Assembly (NCBI GenBank): GCA_021234535.1
Contig: SFZH01000008.1
Location: 8,688,897-8,752,896 of the forward strand
From: Stichopus chloronotus
Lineage: Eukaryota > Echinodermata > Holothuroidea > Aspidochirotida > Stichopodidae
DNA: 64,000 nucleotides
Direction of reading: 5' to 3'
Below the pieces are notes generated by a model. It saw only the letters and a program-made list of their open reading frames with translations, searched no databases and was not told where the DNA came from. This document shows positions 45,392 to 58,098 of the stretch, one piece after another; positions within the stretch are counted from its first letter, which is position 1; each line of letters opens with the position of its first letter. The position numbers were made by a program, and so were the translations under genes.

Positions 45392-47679
45392 CTGTAAGAG
45401 ACAACTGAAAATTGATTTCTAATAAAATATATAAAATAAAAAAGGCATTGAGGACAAGTTTTTCACAGAAGTCAGTGGTTAGAATCAAATCGTTATTTTT
45501 TTTGGTGGGGGGGAGGGGGGCTAACCACAGTGAGACACAAGTTCTGTGTACATGTACAGTAGTTACAATGTGATCATCGTCCTTTGTAGGGTAGAGTTAC
45601 ACACATAAATTTGTGTAGCCAGTTACTGTACTGTGGTTTACTGTGACAGCATACTGCTGCACCTATATTTTATTTATTGCAATCAAGGAAATCAGCCCTG
45701 TCATGGAGGCACATATATCCTATGCAGTTAGCTGTTCCGCAAACATGAATGCGTGATCGTCTTCGACAACGTCAGTGTAACATTTCATATGACTTCGCTA
45801 CAGTGATGATTAATTGAGGCTGTGACTTTTGGGCCAATTACTTGGGTGTTAACAAAGTACACAGACCAGGTCATTTTGTCACGAAACCAATTACTGTAAG
45901 TACAGTGCACGTGAAATTTACTGTGGAAGCTGTTGGTAGCTGCAGTGCTTGTCCACGTTATGGCTACACGCAGAGTCAGTATATTTCCGACTGTCCGAAA
46001 AACATCACGACTGCAAGGCTCCAATTCAACACCTATTTTGACGTTAAACCAGGGAAAAAATTTGGGACTACTTTAAAGTAATCATGTTTTTGTATTCCTC
46101 CTTCAGTTTTTTTTTTTTGGCATCAGAAGTCTCATTTACATTAATTAGATGTTGTTTGACTGAAATGTTAGGCCGGCAGAAAACATGTGGTGCCGGATGG
46201 CTGCAAAAATTACCTTGTAATGCAATTGATGCTTGCGGCAATTAAACTTCAAACAAAAGAGAGGCAACGTTTCTTGTCTTGGGTTTCATAGTTCCTCTCC
46301 AAGGTCTGGAGGTTGGACAAAAGAAAAAAAAAAATGTGCAGCAACCATATTTTATACTGCATGATTACAGAGATGCTAGGAAAGATTGCAGATTTGAGAG
46401 AAGTATTTGGAGCACAAAATTGGTCTGCATGTTCGTGAAATTTATTGGGAAGGGGGAAGTGAGAGGATAGAGGGACTCTGTTTTGGGAATTTGATGGACA
46501 CACACGTTGGTTCTGTTCAGAAGTTTAATGTCTTGAACAGTATGTGTTTTCTGCAGACAATTAGTAGTGACTCGGTTATTGTGAGGGTTGTACAATATTG
46601 TAGACTGTGCCAGATTTTACTTTAGCTATGCTACGTGCTAGATCCTTCCTATCAATCAGGAAATGTCAGGGGAAATTGGATTAGATCTTTTGAGATCAAG
46701 TTTTTGAGGTGTGACATTTCTGACTTAACTTGATGCAATAGCTAGACATTGAAAGCATAATCAATATTTTTTTTTCCTTGCCGAAGACTGAAAGTGGTAA
46801 TTGCATGTTCGCCTTTCATTCATGTTGAGTAAATTAAGATGGCAAAACCCAAACTTTTGGTAGAAGTGTTCTTTTTCTGGAAGAGGTTTGTGGATCTTCC
46901 TCATGAACAGTTAGATGTATTTCACACTAAGATAATTATATACTGTTGTTTGGACAGAAGTAAGATATTTGAATTTAAATATTTGATCCCTTAGATGTTT
47001 GACATCATGCAGTGAAACAAAGGTATGTAGGTATTTCAACTATTTGATTGTGACATACGTACCCTGGGAATAATTTAGTGTTCAAAATTTCCATAGCAGT
47101 TTGGGAATTCTTTGTTATTTTGTCATAGAATCAGAGAATATTAACCCTACTGTTGCATACACGAACAAACACTACCACATAATTTTCAATTTGTTTAAGC
47201 AATAATATCATTTTGTGTAGCAAAATGAGATTCGATACTGCTGGATAAATTATTCACTGTGTTCACTGGGTTTGCAGTCTGCAATATAGCAGTTGTGTAC
47301 ATTCAGGTACAGTATGTACATGCTGCAAATTTCAATGCTATTGGGGAATATAGAAAAATCAAAATATTTTATGACGTGTAATGCGCGGAGTCGACTTCCG
47401 TACAAAATCCGAAAATGAACTCCAGGAGGATGTATGCAGGTATATGTCTGCCTCACATCTCTGTAAATTTAATGGACAGCTAGCGTAACAACCCTCATCT
47501 TTCTGAGTCCAGTAGTAAAGCGATATTCTACGTGTTGTTGAGGGCATCAAATTTAGATGTATCCCTAGACGAGATCTCAGGCCGATGATAAAAGTTAGTA
47601 CTGTACGTAGAGCGGGGTGATTGTACAACACACTCAAACAGAAAAATTCCCAGAAGTCTCAAAAGCAATTATGCTTTTG
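45392..47679. other. intron or intergenic sequence
   Basis: An open, G+C-richer patch at 45890-46080 (plus strand TVHVKFTVEAVGSCSACPRY) has no clean splice sites. Otherwise nothing recognised. Confidence 0.3.
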
Positions 47680-48033
47680 TTAAAGGGAAATAGGGCGTTT
47701 GTTTTAGAGAAGACATTCATACTTTTGAAACCTATGTTTGTGGATGCAGAATGATAGATTATTCAAAATAAGGAAGGACAGTAGCCTTCTCTTCAAGCAG
47801 TAAGCTCCTCACAGATAGAGAGTCAGTTATTTGTTGCTAAACACTAATTTGTTCACCCAAACTTTTCAAAATTCAGATGATGCATCTTCCATTACTCATC
47901 ACACGCATAATGTTTTGAGGAGATGAAGCTTTGGTAGATGTTTATCGATGAGACTGAATGGTTTAACAATGATTACCACTATTTTCCTTTGTATGTCTTG
48001 TTGGTGTATTCTAAATGCCCTATTTCCCTTTAA
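47680..48033 (+). mobile_element. family A MITE, complete copy
   Basis: The 354-bp element runs from TTAAAGGGAAATAGGGC to the perfect inverse GCCCTATTTCCCTTTAA, a 17-bp terminal inverted repeat that includes TTAA at each end. It has no coding capacity. It is the reference copy for the fragments at 2224, 12888, 31998 and 33335. TTAA ends suggest mobilisation by a piggyBac-like transposase, which is absent from the window. Confidence 0.88.
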
Positions 48034-49564
48034 GGAAGAAAGAAAAAAAGCAGTGACTCGTCAATATCTCTTGTGTTGAAATTAATTGTTGAGCCTTGCA
48101 CCAAGATGTTGCACACTCTTAGATTGCACAATGCCTTGCTTTTGTAAAATCATCGGGTCAAAAGAACGGAAAAAATAACCGCAGCAGCAATACCACGTAC
48201 ATGTACAGAACTACCCACTATACCGTTCAACTGGATTTGAATTTAAAGGTGCCCATATATCAGTCCCAGTCAATGCTAGACACCTAATCATGGTTGTCTT
48301 GGTGACGTTTGGACCTGATTTTAAGTGGCAGCAGCATTTATCTAGTAATTGAGGACCTCGCAGAAATTACAGTGTTTATTGAAAACTTCAGGTAACAGTT
48401 TTAGCAGTTAGCTGGCCAAATAGCCAATGCAGAAAACCTTCAGTAATGGAAAGCACATTAAAATTTGCATCACCTATTGTAGCCCATATGTTAATTTAAC
48501 AGAGCCTCTGGAAACACTCCACACTAAGAGTCAAAGACCAGATTTTTCTTATGAAAGAACTATTATTTCTGTGTTCCCCATCTGCTTTCACCCATTCGCC
48601 AAAGTCACAGAATCTCAAGGGCCTGTGGTTCATCAGAGTTGGAAATTAGGATCTGACATGATTACCTAAGCAAATGTGGAAGAAAAGAAAAAATCCCTTG
48701 ATTCACAGAACAGATCTGAGAAAAAGATGCCAGGTGACAGATCCTTGGTGACAGAAAACTCTGCAAGAAGACCTCTCCATCACTGGCATGTGTCTGTGAT
48801 CTGAGTTAGGTACAATGCTATCCAAACTACTGATAAAAGTAGGACAGATGGTGGAGTGTACATTCAATTCTGAGCTGTAAACATACCCCAAATTAACTCT
48901 CATGGACAAGCTGTTAATCTACACACAGGAAATATTTCGGCCATCTTTCAGTCCCTATCTTGACCCTAATTGGGGCAAAATTGGGTGATATTGGTGAGGT
49001 TGTTGCTTTGGTAATTGATCAATTTCTTATCATCCTTGAGTTATGAATTTTTCACGAAGAAGGCTAATATGAGGAAGGAAGGTATCTCGCCAAGTACTGG
49101 TTTGTTTGAAGAATTAAATGACCCAGACTAGTTCTTGAGTAAATTTACAGGGCATCTTCTAAACGTTACGCAAGATAAAATGGCACCATTGCAAAGTCAG
49201 ACAAAGTTACCTTGAAATGGCATTTGGTCATAATAAACAATGTGGCCTACACTCAAAGGGTTTAAAACTACTATTAAGCAATTCCTTTTTGCTGTCAACT
49301 TTAGGCCTACATTCTTAACAAGATACATTAGGCTGTAGGCCCGTATATGGGCTCAATATACTGCTCACTTGCAAATTTCAGCATCTGAAAAGTTCTTAGA
49401 ATGAAAACTGCCTTGGTTGTTTGTTGTGACATTTAGGTACATAGATATAGATAAAGATAGGGTATGTGAAATATCATTCACTGTTACAGTATACATACAT
49501 TTCCTGTGTGTATAATGCCTTCTAAAGAGTCTCCTACCATTATATTATGGCCCAAAATGTGACC
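48034..49564. other. intron-like stretch
   Basis: No supported exon or repeat. Confidence 0.35.
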
Positions 49565-49640
49565 CAATATTCACATTGAAGACATATACTTACCCCTTGC
49601 TTATACAGATTCATCGTTAGACAAGCCAGGGTATGCATGC
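49565..49640 (+). mobile_element. family C MITE, left half
   Basis: ATTCACATTGAAGACATATA followed by CTTACCCCTTGC matches the left end of 52285-52460. The rest is lost. Confidence 0.6.
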
Positions 49641-49929
49641 TGTGAAGCTTACACACAGAATTGAAATAACTAGCGGAAACCGCGTAAATTTTTGTACCAC
49701 ATAAAAACAGTTCGAATTTGAACTTTTTCTCTGAATGGGAAAAGTGGAATCTTCTTGGTTGTGACTAGTTTAAAGAGAAAGAAAAAAACAAAAAATAGTA
49801 TTCATCATTGCAGTCATTAACTATCTTATGTTGTTTAACACTTGCGTTAAACTGTGGTAGTTGTCTCTCATAGTAATCTGAAACTTTGTCAGTTGTTTAC
49901 GTTGATTCTCCATTTGCTTTCACCTGCAG

Positions 49930-49995
49930 GCAGACCCACCTGGGGTTGGGGCAGAAGTGAAGGGAGACCTCACAAGGATTGAAATGACCATTTGA
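49930..49995 (+). CDS. candidate exon, unknown product
   Basis: A near-ideal acceptor (CCATTTGCTTTCACCTGCAG) starts a phase-0 frame, ADPPGVGAEVKGDLTRIEMT then I and TGA (49993). A donor inside, GGCAGAA/GTGAAG, would end a 27-base exon in phase 0. It is much richer in G+C than its surroundings. The phase is compatible with 42143 before and 53450 after. Family unknown. Confidence 0.34.
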   Translation, partial: ADPPGVGAEVKGDLTRIEMTI

Positions 49996-52284
49996 AATTG
50001 ATTTTACTGTATGAGCCTTTGACTAAGATATAAGCCGATTCAGATGTTAGGAAAATTTTATAAAGCATTACAGTAGAAGGGGAGGGAAGGAGAGTATGGT
50101 AATTAAATATCCTGCCATAATTGATGCTTCAGTGTCTTGAAGATCTTTCTACATATTCCAACATGTTTTGTGAGTTAAAAGATAAAAGTGGCAGATGGGT
50201 GAGGAAATTGACCTAATCTTTAAAAAGTTAAGCCATGTCTCTGCCAAGAATTCTTTTTGAGTGCATGGCTTCTCAGTACATAAACATACAGTACAATTTA
50301 GTCATTTTACCCTGACTGGGACTGCCCTTTATTGTTGGCCTTTAGTATTCGTCATGTTGTACAGACATGGATTGTGACATCATTTCCTTGTGAGAAGCTT
50401 TTTGAATCTAAACTTCCAAGACTTTCATGTACAGTGCTAAGTGCCCAGTACAGTACCTTGCACAGGTAAACTCACTCTGAGACTTGCATTGTGTGCATGT
50501 GACCATTTACAGTGTGCAGTTGGCTGTGTGTACATACAGTACCTATTCATGTCACCCCACACACTTTACAATTTAAGCATTCATGCATACTTGTGATAAA
50601 GTTGTCAAAGCCCAAAATAACAATTAATCACAGTTTCTTGGTTAAGAATGGATCTAATCAAAACCCAGGAGGCTGTTGTATGAAAGTTGTGAACTGTGAT
50701 GCAGATTTTGTCGCCACCCATCAAACTAACATGAAGCCACCCTGGGCTGACTTTGAGTTTTAGGAAATTAATCATCTGTGTACATGCTGTAGTGCATGGG
50801 TACAGTTTTAGTTTAAATTTAATTAAAGTCACTCAGTGCTAGCTGGTGTGTATATATCAGTTATAAGTATGTATGAAGAATTCAGTTTTTACATACTCAA
50901 AGTATCAATACATGTACTGTAGTGCTTTGCTTGCAGTGCTAAGTGTCGCGAGATATACACTGCCTCAGTACAAGGTGCATCAAGACTTTTTCATAGTTTG
51001 AAAGTCGAATTGCATCTCATTGTTGCTCACTAAGTTACATGTGGTATTGAGTGTGCTTTCAGTTAATGTCATTAAAAACAATTATTGTGTCAATTGTTTG
51101 TTCTAATTATGACGATAGACTGCCGCGGAGCAGAGAGAACTGAGTGGAACAGCGATTGACAAAGTGATCATTTAAGGTCTAGCAGCTGTAAGGAGAATTA
51201 ACATTGAGACCTATCACAAAACAATTAGAATTCAGCCCCCCATGGATCAATTACAATTGTTCCTGTGTATCTGACTCATGTAGCCTAACTGTTATTGTTT
51301 TAGTTATGGTATGAACTTATTTACATGACAATTGTCTTTGTCATATGCCATGTCTCAACAGCTACATCTGAAATCTACTGTACTGCAGGTGCTAGTAAAC
51401 CCTGTATTGCTGGTACAGCAGAAGATGAAATTTGAGCAAATTTTGATTAAACCCAAATCATTCTCAGTGAAGAAAGTGATGGTCCGTCAGCATCCAAGAG
51501 GTACAGAATTTGTTTTGTAAACAACCGGGTCCTGTAATGAGGTTGATCTTTCTGTGACCAAATATGTTTGGACTTTGGCAGAAAATATAGCGTTTTTTTT
51601 TTAGAATGTTGAAATGTGTAAATGAAGTTGACCATACATGTACTCGGAAGGACAGCACATTTCAGAGATGTCCATGGTGCAGCTGCAAGCTAAACCTTGG
51701 ACAAAATTTTATGGACACTTTGCCACTACTATCTTTAAGAATTTCAATCCTGAGTATTAGATGAAACAGGTACTGCTCCCCTTTCCTTTACCATTGTGCA
51801 AAAAGATTGCATGCCGTGAAACTGTAACATGGCAAACATCGAAAATGGGGGCAGGATGTCCCAACAAGTTTTCGTCCAATATTGTAGAATTAATAGATCT
51901 ATGTTTTGTCCAGGACATTAATTTCTTTGAGAGAACAGCAACTCCTTGAATTATGAGTCCTCCATTATGGACATCTCTGCTGAATGTTATTAGATTTTAC
52001 ATTATACTCATACTTTCAGTAATTTTAAACTGTACCTCTAGTATGATTCAAACTTGGCCAAAATTTCTCTGTCAGCTAATGGTCGATACAGACCTGTAGC
52101 AAACTGTAAGCACAAAGTGATTTGTTGAAATAACGTCTATGGAATGTACAGTATCTTCCAACTTCAAACAAGCCTGTTAGTTACAAGTAATGCATGCAAA
52201 CATTTCTTTTACAGTACACATGATAGTGCATTTGTTTAAAGCCATAATTTCAATTAAAAATATTTTCTTTCCAGTGAATGTATT

Positions 52285-52460
52285 GGTATTCACATTGTAG
52301 ACATATACTTACCCCTAGCATCACTAATGCAAATGAGGGTGGGCTAGGCCTTAGAGGTTTCGTTGCTAGAATTGATTTCGAGGACAGTTTGAGCAAAGGT
52401 CAAATGATACATTAGTGATGCAAGGGATACACTGTAAGTACAGTCACTTGTGAATACCCA
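52285..52460 (+). mobile_element. family C MITE, complete copy
   Basis: The left end GGTATTCACATTGTAGACAT and right end ACAGTCACTTGTGAATACC are inverted relatives, and the imperfect terminal repeats extend about 40 bases to GCATCA / TGATGC. The interior shares GGCCTTAGAGG and GATTTCGAGGACA(G/T)TT with 60190-60330. Non-coding. Confidence 0.8.
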
Positions 52461-52508
52461 CACCAGTGAGTTGTGGGGAATATGTAATCCACTTCTCTAT
52501 TCACTTAC

Positions 52509-52625
52509 CTGTCTCAACACAATAACTGAACTCCCATTGACAGTTAAGTGAATCATTTGTAAATAACCAAACAAGGTGAGTTGAAGTTGGGATAACTGTC
52601 TGCTGTGAATGTATGATTCATACAT
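52509..52625 (-). CDS. candidate start-type exon, unknown product
   Basis: On the minus strand ATG (52625-52623) opens 39 codons, MYESYIHSRQLSQLQLTLFG, YLQMIHLTVNGSSVIVLRQ, to a perfect donor AGACAG/GTAAGT. The poly-T just upstream leaves the left context unclear, so the segment could also be internal. It ends in phase 0. Confidence 0.3.
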
Positions 52626-52669
52626 GATTGAAAAAAAAAACTGCAGTTGATAACTTGTTTTCTTTTCAG

Positions 52670-52702
52670 TGTTGAGTAATTCTTTATTCTCTTTGCTTGC
52701 TG
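52670..52702 (+). CDS. candidate micro-exon
   Basis: The perfect acceptor TTGTTTTCTTTTCAG and perfect donor GCTG/GTAAGT are 33 bases apart. One frame is open (LSNSLFSLLA), with two leading and one trailing base. Excellent splice sites, but too short to judge coding content. Confidence 0.35.
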
Positions 52703-53449
52703 GTAAGTCAAAAGTTAGATGCTCCGTAAACTTTCGTCCACGGAATTACCTCAGACAAAAACAATAAACAAATATCTGTTGTTTGTAACTTGACATAGAG
52801 CTATTAAAACAAGTCTTTACAAACATCGCCATTAGACACATCATCAAGAAAGGGATGTATTACTTCCTTGAACCCTTAACATCATTAACCTAGATGTTTG
52901 TTTGACACTATTTTCACCACATAGATCTACAACAGTGTACCTGGACAGGTAACACATTCAAGGCATGTTTACTGCTGATGTCATACTGTAATATGTATTT
53001 AATACTTACATTTTTAGAAAAGTGTCTAGCCCTTTAGGTCTGGGAAAACATATTTTTCACTTATCATTTTCACTGCCATGTGTGGTACCTAAATTTCATG
53101 TAAGTTTCATAATGGCAAAGTTGTAATCGTCTTAATTGTGATGTGTAAGATGATAAATTAATGTCAGTCATCAAAACTTTGAGGTGAAATTGACAAGTAC
53201 TTTATAACCCCAAATGGTACTTGAATCATATACTGTTCAAAAGTGATTGTAAGTGCTGTTGGGTGTGTTGCATAAAACTTTGAATTTCTGATTGATGGTG
53301 TCACTGGTCTTTTCTTTTGTTCCAGCTTTGTTACAGTATTTTTATTATCATGATTCATAAATTTTATGTTAAAATGAGTGATTGAATGTCAGTATGCTAC
53401 AAATTATTTGGTCATAAAAACCTCATGGAGTAACTGCTGTCACTTGCAG

Positions 53450-53530
53450 GCAAATACGATGGAAGATAGCCCTGGTTTTATGGTACTCTCACTGTATTTA
53501 TCAACTGGGTTACTGTTTCAGTCACATACA
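53450..53530 (+). CDS. candidate exon, signal- or membrane-like
   Basis: The acceptor TGCTGTCACTTGCAG begins 27 codons, ANTMEDSPGFMVLSLYLSTG and LLFQSHT, to a donor CATACA/GTATGC, phase 0 at both ends. A start codon inside (MEDSPG...) followed by a hydrophobic run would suit a signal anchor if this is a first coding exon. Read through, the frame continues to a TGA at 53585. Confidence 0.34.
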
Positions 53531-53831
53531 GTATGCACAGAGACAGCAGTATTATGTGATGTGTTTGTACGTTACTACGTACTCTGAATGCTTACGATGT
53601 CAGAAAGAGGAAGAGGAACTTTACTCTCAGTAGGTTTCACTAATTGCAGATGAAGAATTGTGCAGAGTCAGCAGACAGAAGACGTACTCAATGTTGATGA
53701 CCTAGTATCTTGTGTATTAATTTTCCGTACAGACTATTTGTGCTCTATGTGTACCATGAACAGGATTATCAGGGATGGCCCGTCCGTGGGCTGGTAAATC
53801 TTAAGTCTCCCAGATTGTTCTCACTTTCTAG

Positions 53832-53888
53832 AAATGTAACTGTTGTACGGACAGGTGGAGCTTATACTTAAGATCGTCATGGATACAG
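53832..53888 (+). CDS. candidate exon, cysteine-rich
   Basis: The acceptor GATTGTTCTCACTTTCTAG and strong donor GGATACAG/GTGAGT bound exactly 19 codons, KCNCCTDRWSLYLRSSWIQ, phase 0 at both ends and directly compatible with 53530. Alternatively CATCATGG-like context around its last ten bases would make it a 5' untranslated exon with a start ATGGATACAG. Confidence 0.37.
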
Positions 53889-56800
53889 GTGAGTTTTAAT
53901 ACTATTCTCGGAGTCATTAACCTTGTCAAAGTCATTGATTCTACAGTGCAGGAATCCTTGTACAGTATGCTCTTACAGTAGATGGGTTTATGTATTAATT
54001 ATGTACATTTACATTTAGCGGGAATACATTGATTCAAGACCCCATAGGTTGTGATTTATTACAGCAACTAGTCTCCTACTTAGGGTGGATTGGAAATTAC
54101 TGTGCAGATCAATAGAGGCCTAGTTTATTGCAGTCCTGTAGCATTCGGAAAAGGTGGAGAAGAAACTTTCGCTCTGCAAAGTAACACTCACAAACTAGCC
54201 AAAAAAATATGCACAACGCCAGCAAAAGTCTTCTCTTGGTTGACTGAAAGTGCAGATTAAATGCAGTTTTTCATATAAGATGGATCACATTTACATTGAA
54301 TGTATGAAAAACTGGATCATAAGTTGACTTTATGGACAAAAATTTTCATAAATTGAATCAGTGTTTGCTGTCCAAGTGGGATCTTTTTGATCAAAACTTT
54401 TGTTTGTTTTCAGTTTCAATGAATGTTTTTGACTTATCTGGTAAAAGTTTGTTCCTTTAACAGTCAACTGAATGTAATATATCTGGTCAGTCATTCGGTT
54501 TGTCGTTCCATCTGTCTGTCATTGTGTTTGGTTAGTTTGTCTGTTCCAATCTGTGGGTTGGTGGGTTAGCTGGGATGGACTGAGATGACTCGCCCGGATG
54601 AAGGTCAACCAGTCAGTAGCTCAACCAGTAAGTGGGTCAGTCAGTCAGTTAGTAAGAATCTAAATTGTAATCAATTGGGTTTGGACATATTCCTTGGAAA
54701 AGTTCCAAAGAAACTTCAAGATATACTGATCTAGAGGGGAGAAAGTGCAGAATAAAGGAATTGGAACTTGACCCTTTTGGGTAGCCATATTTGGATTTCT
54801 AGCATTCATTGACAATGCCTTTCATTATTTAGCTTTCTGAAAGATCTGATTGCACGTCCTAAGGAGTGATCTTGTGGAATTGGTTTTTCACACAGATTGT
54901 GATATAAATTCTCTTATTATCTAGCTTTTACATTTTTCTTTTAAACTCTGCCAACTATATTGTCCTAACACGAAGGAAATGCACTTCAATCAGTTGTATA
55001 TGAACAGCCTCTCTATGTATGTCTTTATCACACGTCTAGATCCACCAGTGATTGTGGTGTCGACCAGTTGGCCGAGGGGTAAAGTGGAAAAAATTGTTTC
55101 TTTCAAGACAAGAGATTTTCAGTTTTGTATTCTAGTTTGCTTTGGTTCATCATTGCACGCGCCCTGTGACAGACTAGGTCTGATCGTAACTGCCGTTTAT
55201 TTTCGGCTCACGTCTTCTCTTCCAATTGTTGCATTTAGTGGCTGATTGATCGATCGATTAATCAGATGTCTTGATTTTGGGTTCACCCTCTCTCAGATGA
55301 TATCAACTCTGTCAGGTTTCACTTGTCGGGAGATGCGGATCCCTAGAGTTTCCTCATCAATCACTCCTTCATCATCTGTACACGTCATCATCTACTTGTC
55401 ACTCTAAGCTCATAATTTCTGCATTAGATTTCACTCACATGTCTCTGCACAATAAGTGTTACCGTACTCTGATTACCAGGTCATGTGAACTGTAGGATCA
55501 ATTGGTCGTAATCCATTGATCAGTCCTTGCATATGAGAAAACAATTGTACAGTTTACATGTTTCTGATGGTCTGGTTCGGAGATTGTCGGGATATGCCGT
55601 TTGACAATCACTGACAAATTAACTTTTGGGGCTTAATTCTGATTTGCTCAGGACAAATTTGGGAACTTTCATTATACTTGCCTGTACTCCTATGTAATTA
55701 GGTAGCTTTAGGGGAATTAATGTTTTCATCCAGCCCTGAAGACTGGAATCAGGTATGAAGTATATTTTTCATGCACATCTTGGCGACCAAAACCTTGGCT
55801 TTATCATTAACATTGGCATTTCCATAGTACCATGAGTCAAGTTTGTGTGTAGGGATCTTACTATTGTGCTACATACACCCGCATACACCCACTCATTCAT
55901 TAATTTGACCACTAATTTTCTGTTAAGAAAGAGAAAATTCCATTGTCAACCATATGCTATGTATACCTGTAGGCAAAATCAAGCAAGACTGACTCAGTGT
56001 ATTCTCATATACTGTAGGTTGTGTCACTTTTCACTGTGTGACGGAAATGGGTTGTAATTTTGGATCCAGGTAGTAAAACACCGCAGAGGTTTCAGTGGGT
56101 TACCCATGAAAACACTAATGGGAATGGTGGGATGGTAACTGGAGGAGGAAGAGGAGGATATGGACATAAGATGGGAAGGGATTATGAAAGAAATGTTGTT
56201 TCTCATCGTTCCTCTCTAATTGCAAATTTCTGCATGTTGCACAGCTCAGGTGTACGTTGATCTGCCTAACTCGTTTTCTTTTCACCTCTTCGGCTCGGTC
56301 ACTCAGTTCATTACAATGTCACCTGACACGTGCAGCTACTAACAAACTTCACTCAGATAGGGACAGTACTTGCTCGAAGATGCAGCACTTCAATGCAGTG
56401 GATATAGTTTCCAAGCATAAATGTAACAACATCCTGTTTACACTCTACTTTCTGTTACGAGTTACCGGAGGCTCAGTGTGACTTTGTCCTTCAGTATCTT
56501 TTCCGTACGATGGAGGGTGTACCGCATAGCATTAATTTCTTCCGTATTGGTCATTAAACTGTTTAATATTGCTTTGGCTCACTGTACACGAGAAAGTGGA
56601 GCTTGGCCCACACACTGTGCAGTGATAGTGGCCCAGAGACATGCAAACCATGTCAAAGGATGAAATTTAGGATACTGTTGGTAATAGGAGATCTGATGAT
56701 TTTAAGCACTGTTCTAGCTTTGGAATCTTCTTCCAAGTTATCCATAAGCATACATCTGTGCAAGGATCATTAGTAAAAAAAAAAAAGCTGGTAACACAGA

Positions 56801-58001
56801 AAAAAAAAGAATGACCAAATCATCTGAGTTGATGCAAAAAGACATCTGAAATGCACTTTTTCCGGAAGTGATAACTTCTGAAGAAAATTTCCATATGCGC
56901 TTTGTAGGTCAAGTTTTTTCTTATTGTCAAAATGACGGGGCTAGTTTCAATTAGGCATACTTGCAGTTCCACTCATTCATAATTGCAGTTAAAGCTTTGT
57001 TAACAAAAAGCTCCCCCCCATCACACACACACACACTAAAAAAAACAAACTATTTCAAAATCTTGTCACCCACCTATACCCTTATTAAATGGTTTCTACA
57101 TTCCTCAGTCATGTCACGATTGAAAAATACCCATTTGTCGTAATTTTGTGAAATTTTATTTCTCTTATCCTTGAAGGTCAACAATTCTCTTCTTTGGAAG
57201 ATTGTATAGTACAGTGTGGCCTTGACTATCTTTGGGAAGGATCCAGTTTGGAGTGTGAAACAAAACCTCTGAGAAATATGTACTGTTGCTTTTCTGCCTT
57301 TTGGCATAAAAGTAGACTGTCAGCAAGCTATAATTAGGAGGGGGGGAGGGCAAATCAATCAGTGACCTTTATGAATTTTCATGGGAGATTGTTGTTTATA
57401 GGTAGATCTATTTATACTTTAAGCTTGTTTAAAGCAGGATGTGCTGTTTGATGGAAAAAAAAAAAACCTTTTATTGTTGATCCATCATTATTTTCTTCCA
57501 TTTGATCTACAGTATATGATAACAAGCTGTAAAACAGTGTCTCCTCCATATTCTTTTAAGGTAACTGTCATTAGTTAGAGTGTTATTTACAGTAGAAAGA
57601 AACTTGATGCAGTTTTTACGGCTAAAAAGTCCAAAGCGGAAAGCGGAACTAGCCCCAGTCATACAGGATTTCTGTGTGAACAACCGCAACCAAACTCTTA
57701 TTCAAAGAATTTGTTTTGAGACTTTGGCCGATTAGACAAATAGACCATTGTACGGCTGTTTTGCAGTTGATTGCAACGGTAAGAAAAAGTCTTTTCGTGC
57801 TCTTTTGTAAACCCATGACTTACAGCACATCCTGCTTTTAAGTAGTTTAGTTTTATGAGTGAATTTGCAGGGTTCATGGTTCCAGTCTCATGTGGCCCCC
57901 CCATCATCACATACATGGTACCTTGAATTGTTGGAAGCATGAGAGCGCCACCATCGGTTGGCGGGCGAGGAGCATACTAAGAAATTCTTGAATAAAAATA
58001 C
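53889..58001. other. intron or intergenic sequence
   Basis: No supported exon. 54480-54660 is rich in simple GTCAGTCAGT-type repeats. 57023-57035 is a short CA repeat. A sequence near 55058 (GTTGGCCGAGGGGTAAAGTG) resembles a tRNA A box without the rest of a tRNA. Confidence 0.35.
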
Positions 58002-58098
58002 CCCATGACTGTCGGAAATTGTGCCCTCAGACTCTTCAGGTACTCTTTCACTCTGCCGGAAAAGCGACGCTCTGCATGGCAACCCATCTGCGCCACCA
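58002..58098 (-). CDS. minus-strand gene candidate exon
   Basis: The acceptor TTCCATAATCCTATGCAG and donor CATGG/GGTATT-type site (58001) bound 97 bases, G+C-rich for this window. With two leading bases the frame reads VAQMGCHAERRFSGRVKEYL, KSLRAQFPTVM and two bases. The Arg/Lys-rich amphipathic helix looks real. G carried over from 59563 plus TG gives Val, so the two exons join in frame. Another frame is also open here, beginning MPCRASLFRQ. An alternative upstream exon at about 58322-58109 (SKILKRHPAVLARCGRLECM) has an acceptor but does not match phase. Confidence 0.4.

Noticed and set aside
45102..45488. Reading the whole 128-codon minus-strand frame as one protein
   Set aside because: A good acceptor inside it (45392) makes the upstream part intron. 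Only the part below 45391 is kept.
50600..50765. Plus-strand open frame ending DADFVATHQTNMKPPWADFEF
   Set aside because: No acceptor at its start and no motif. Probably chance or an unknown repeat.
55045..55130. tRNA-like A box (GTTGGCCGAGGGGTAAAGTG)
   Set aside because: No B box (GGTTCGAATCC-type), no acceptor stem and no anticodon arm could be found. At most a decayed tRNA-derived repeat.
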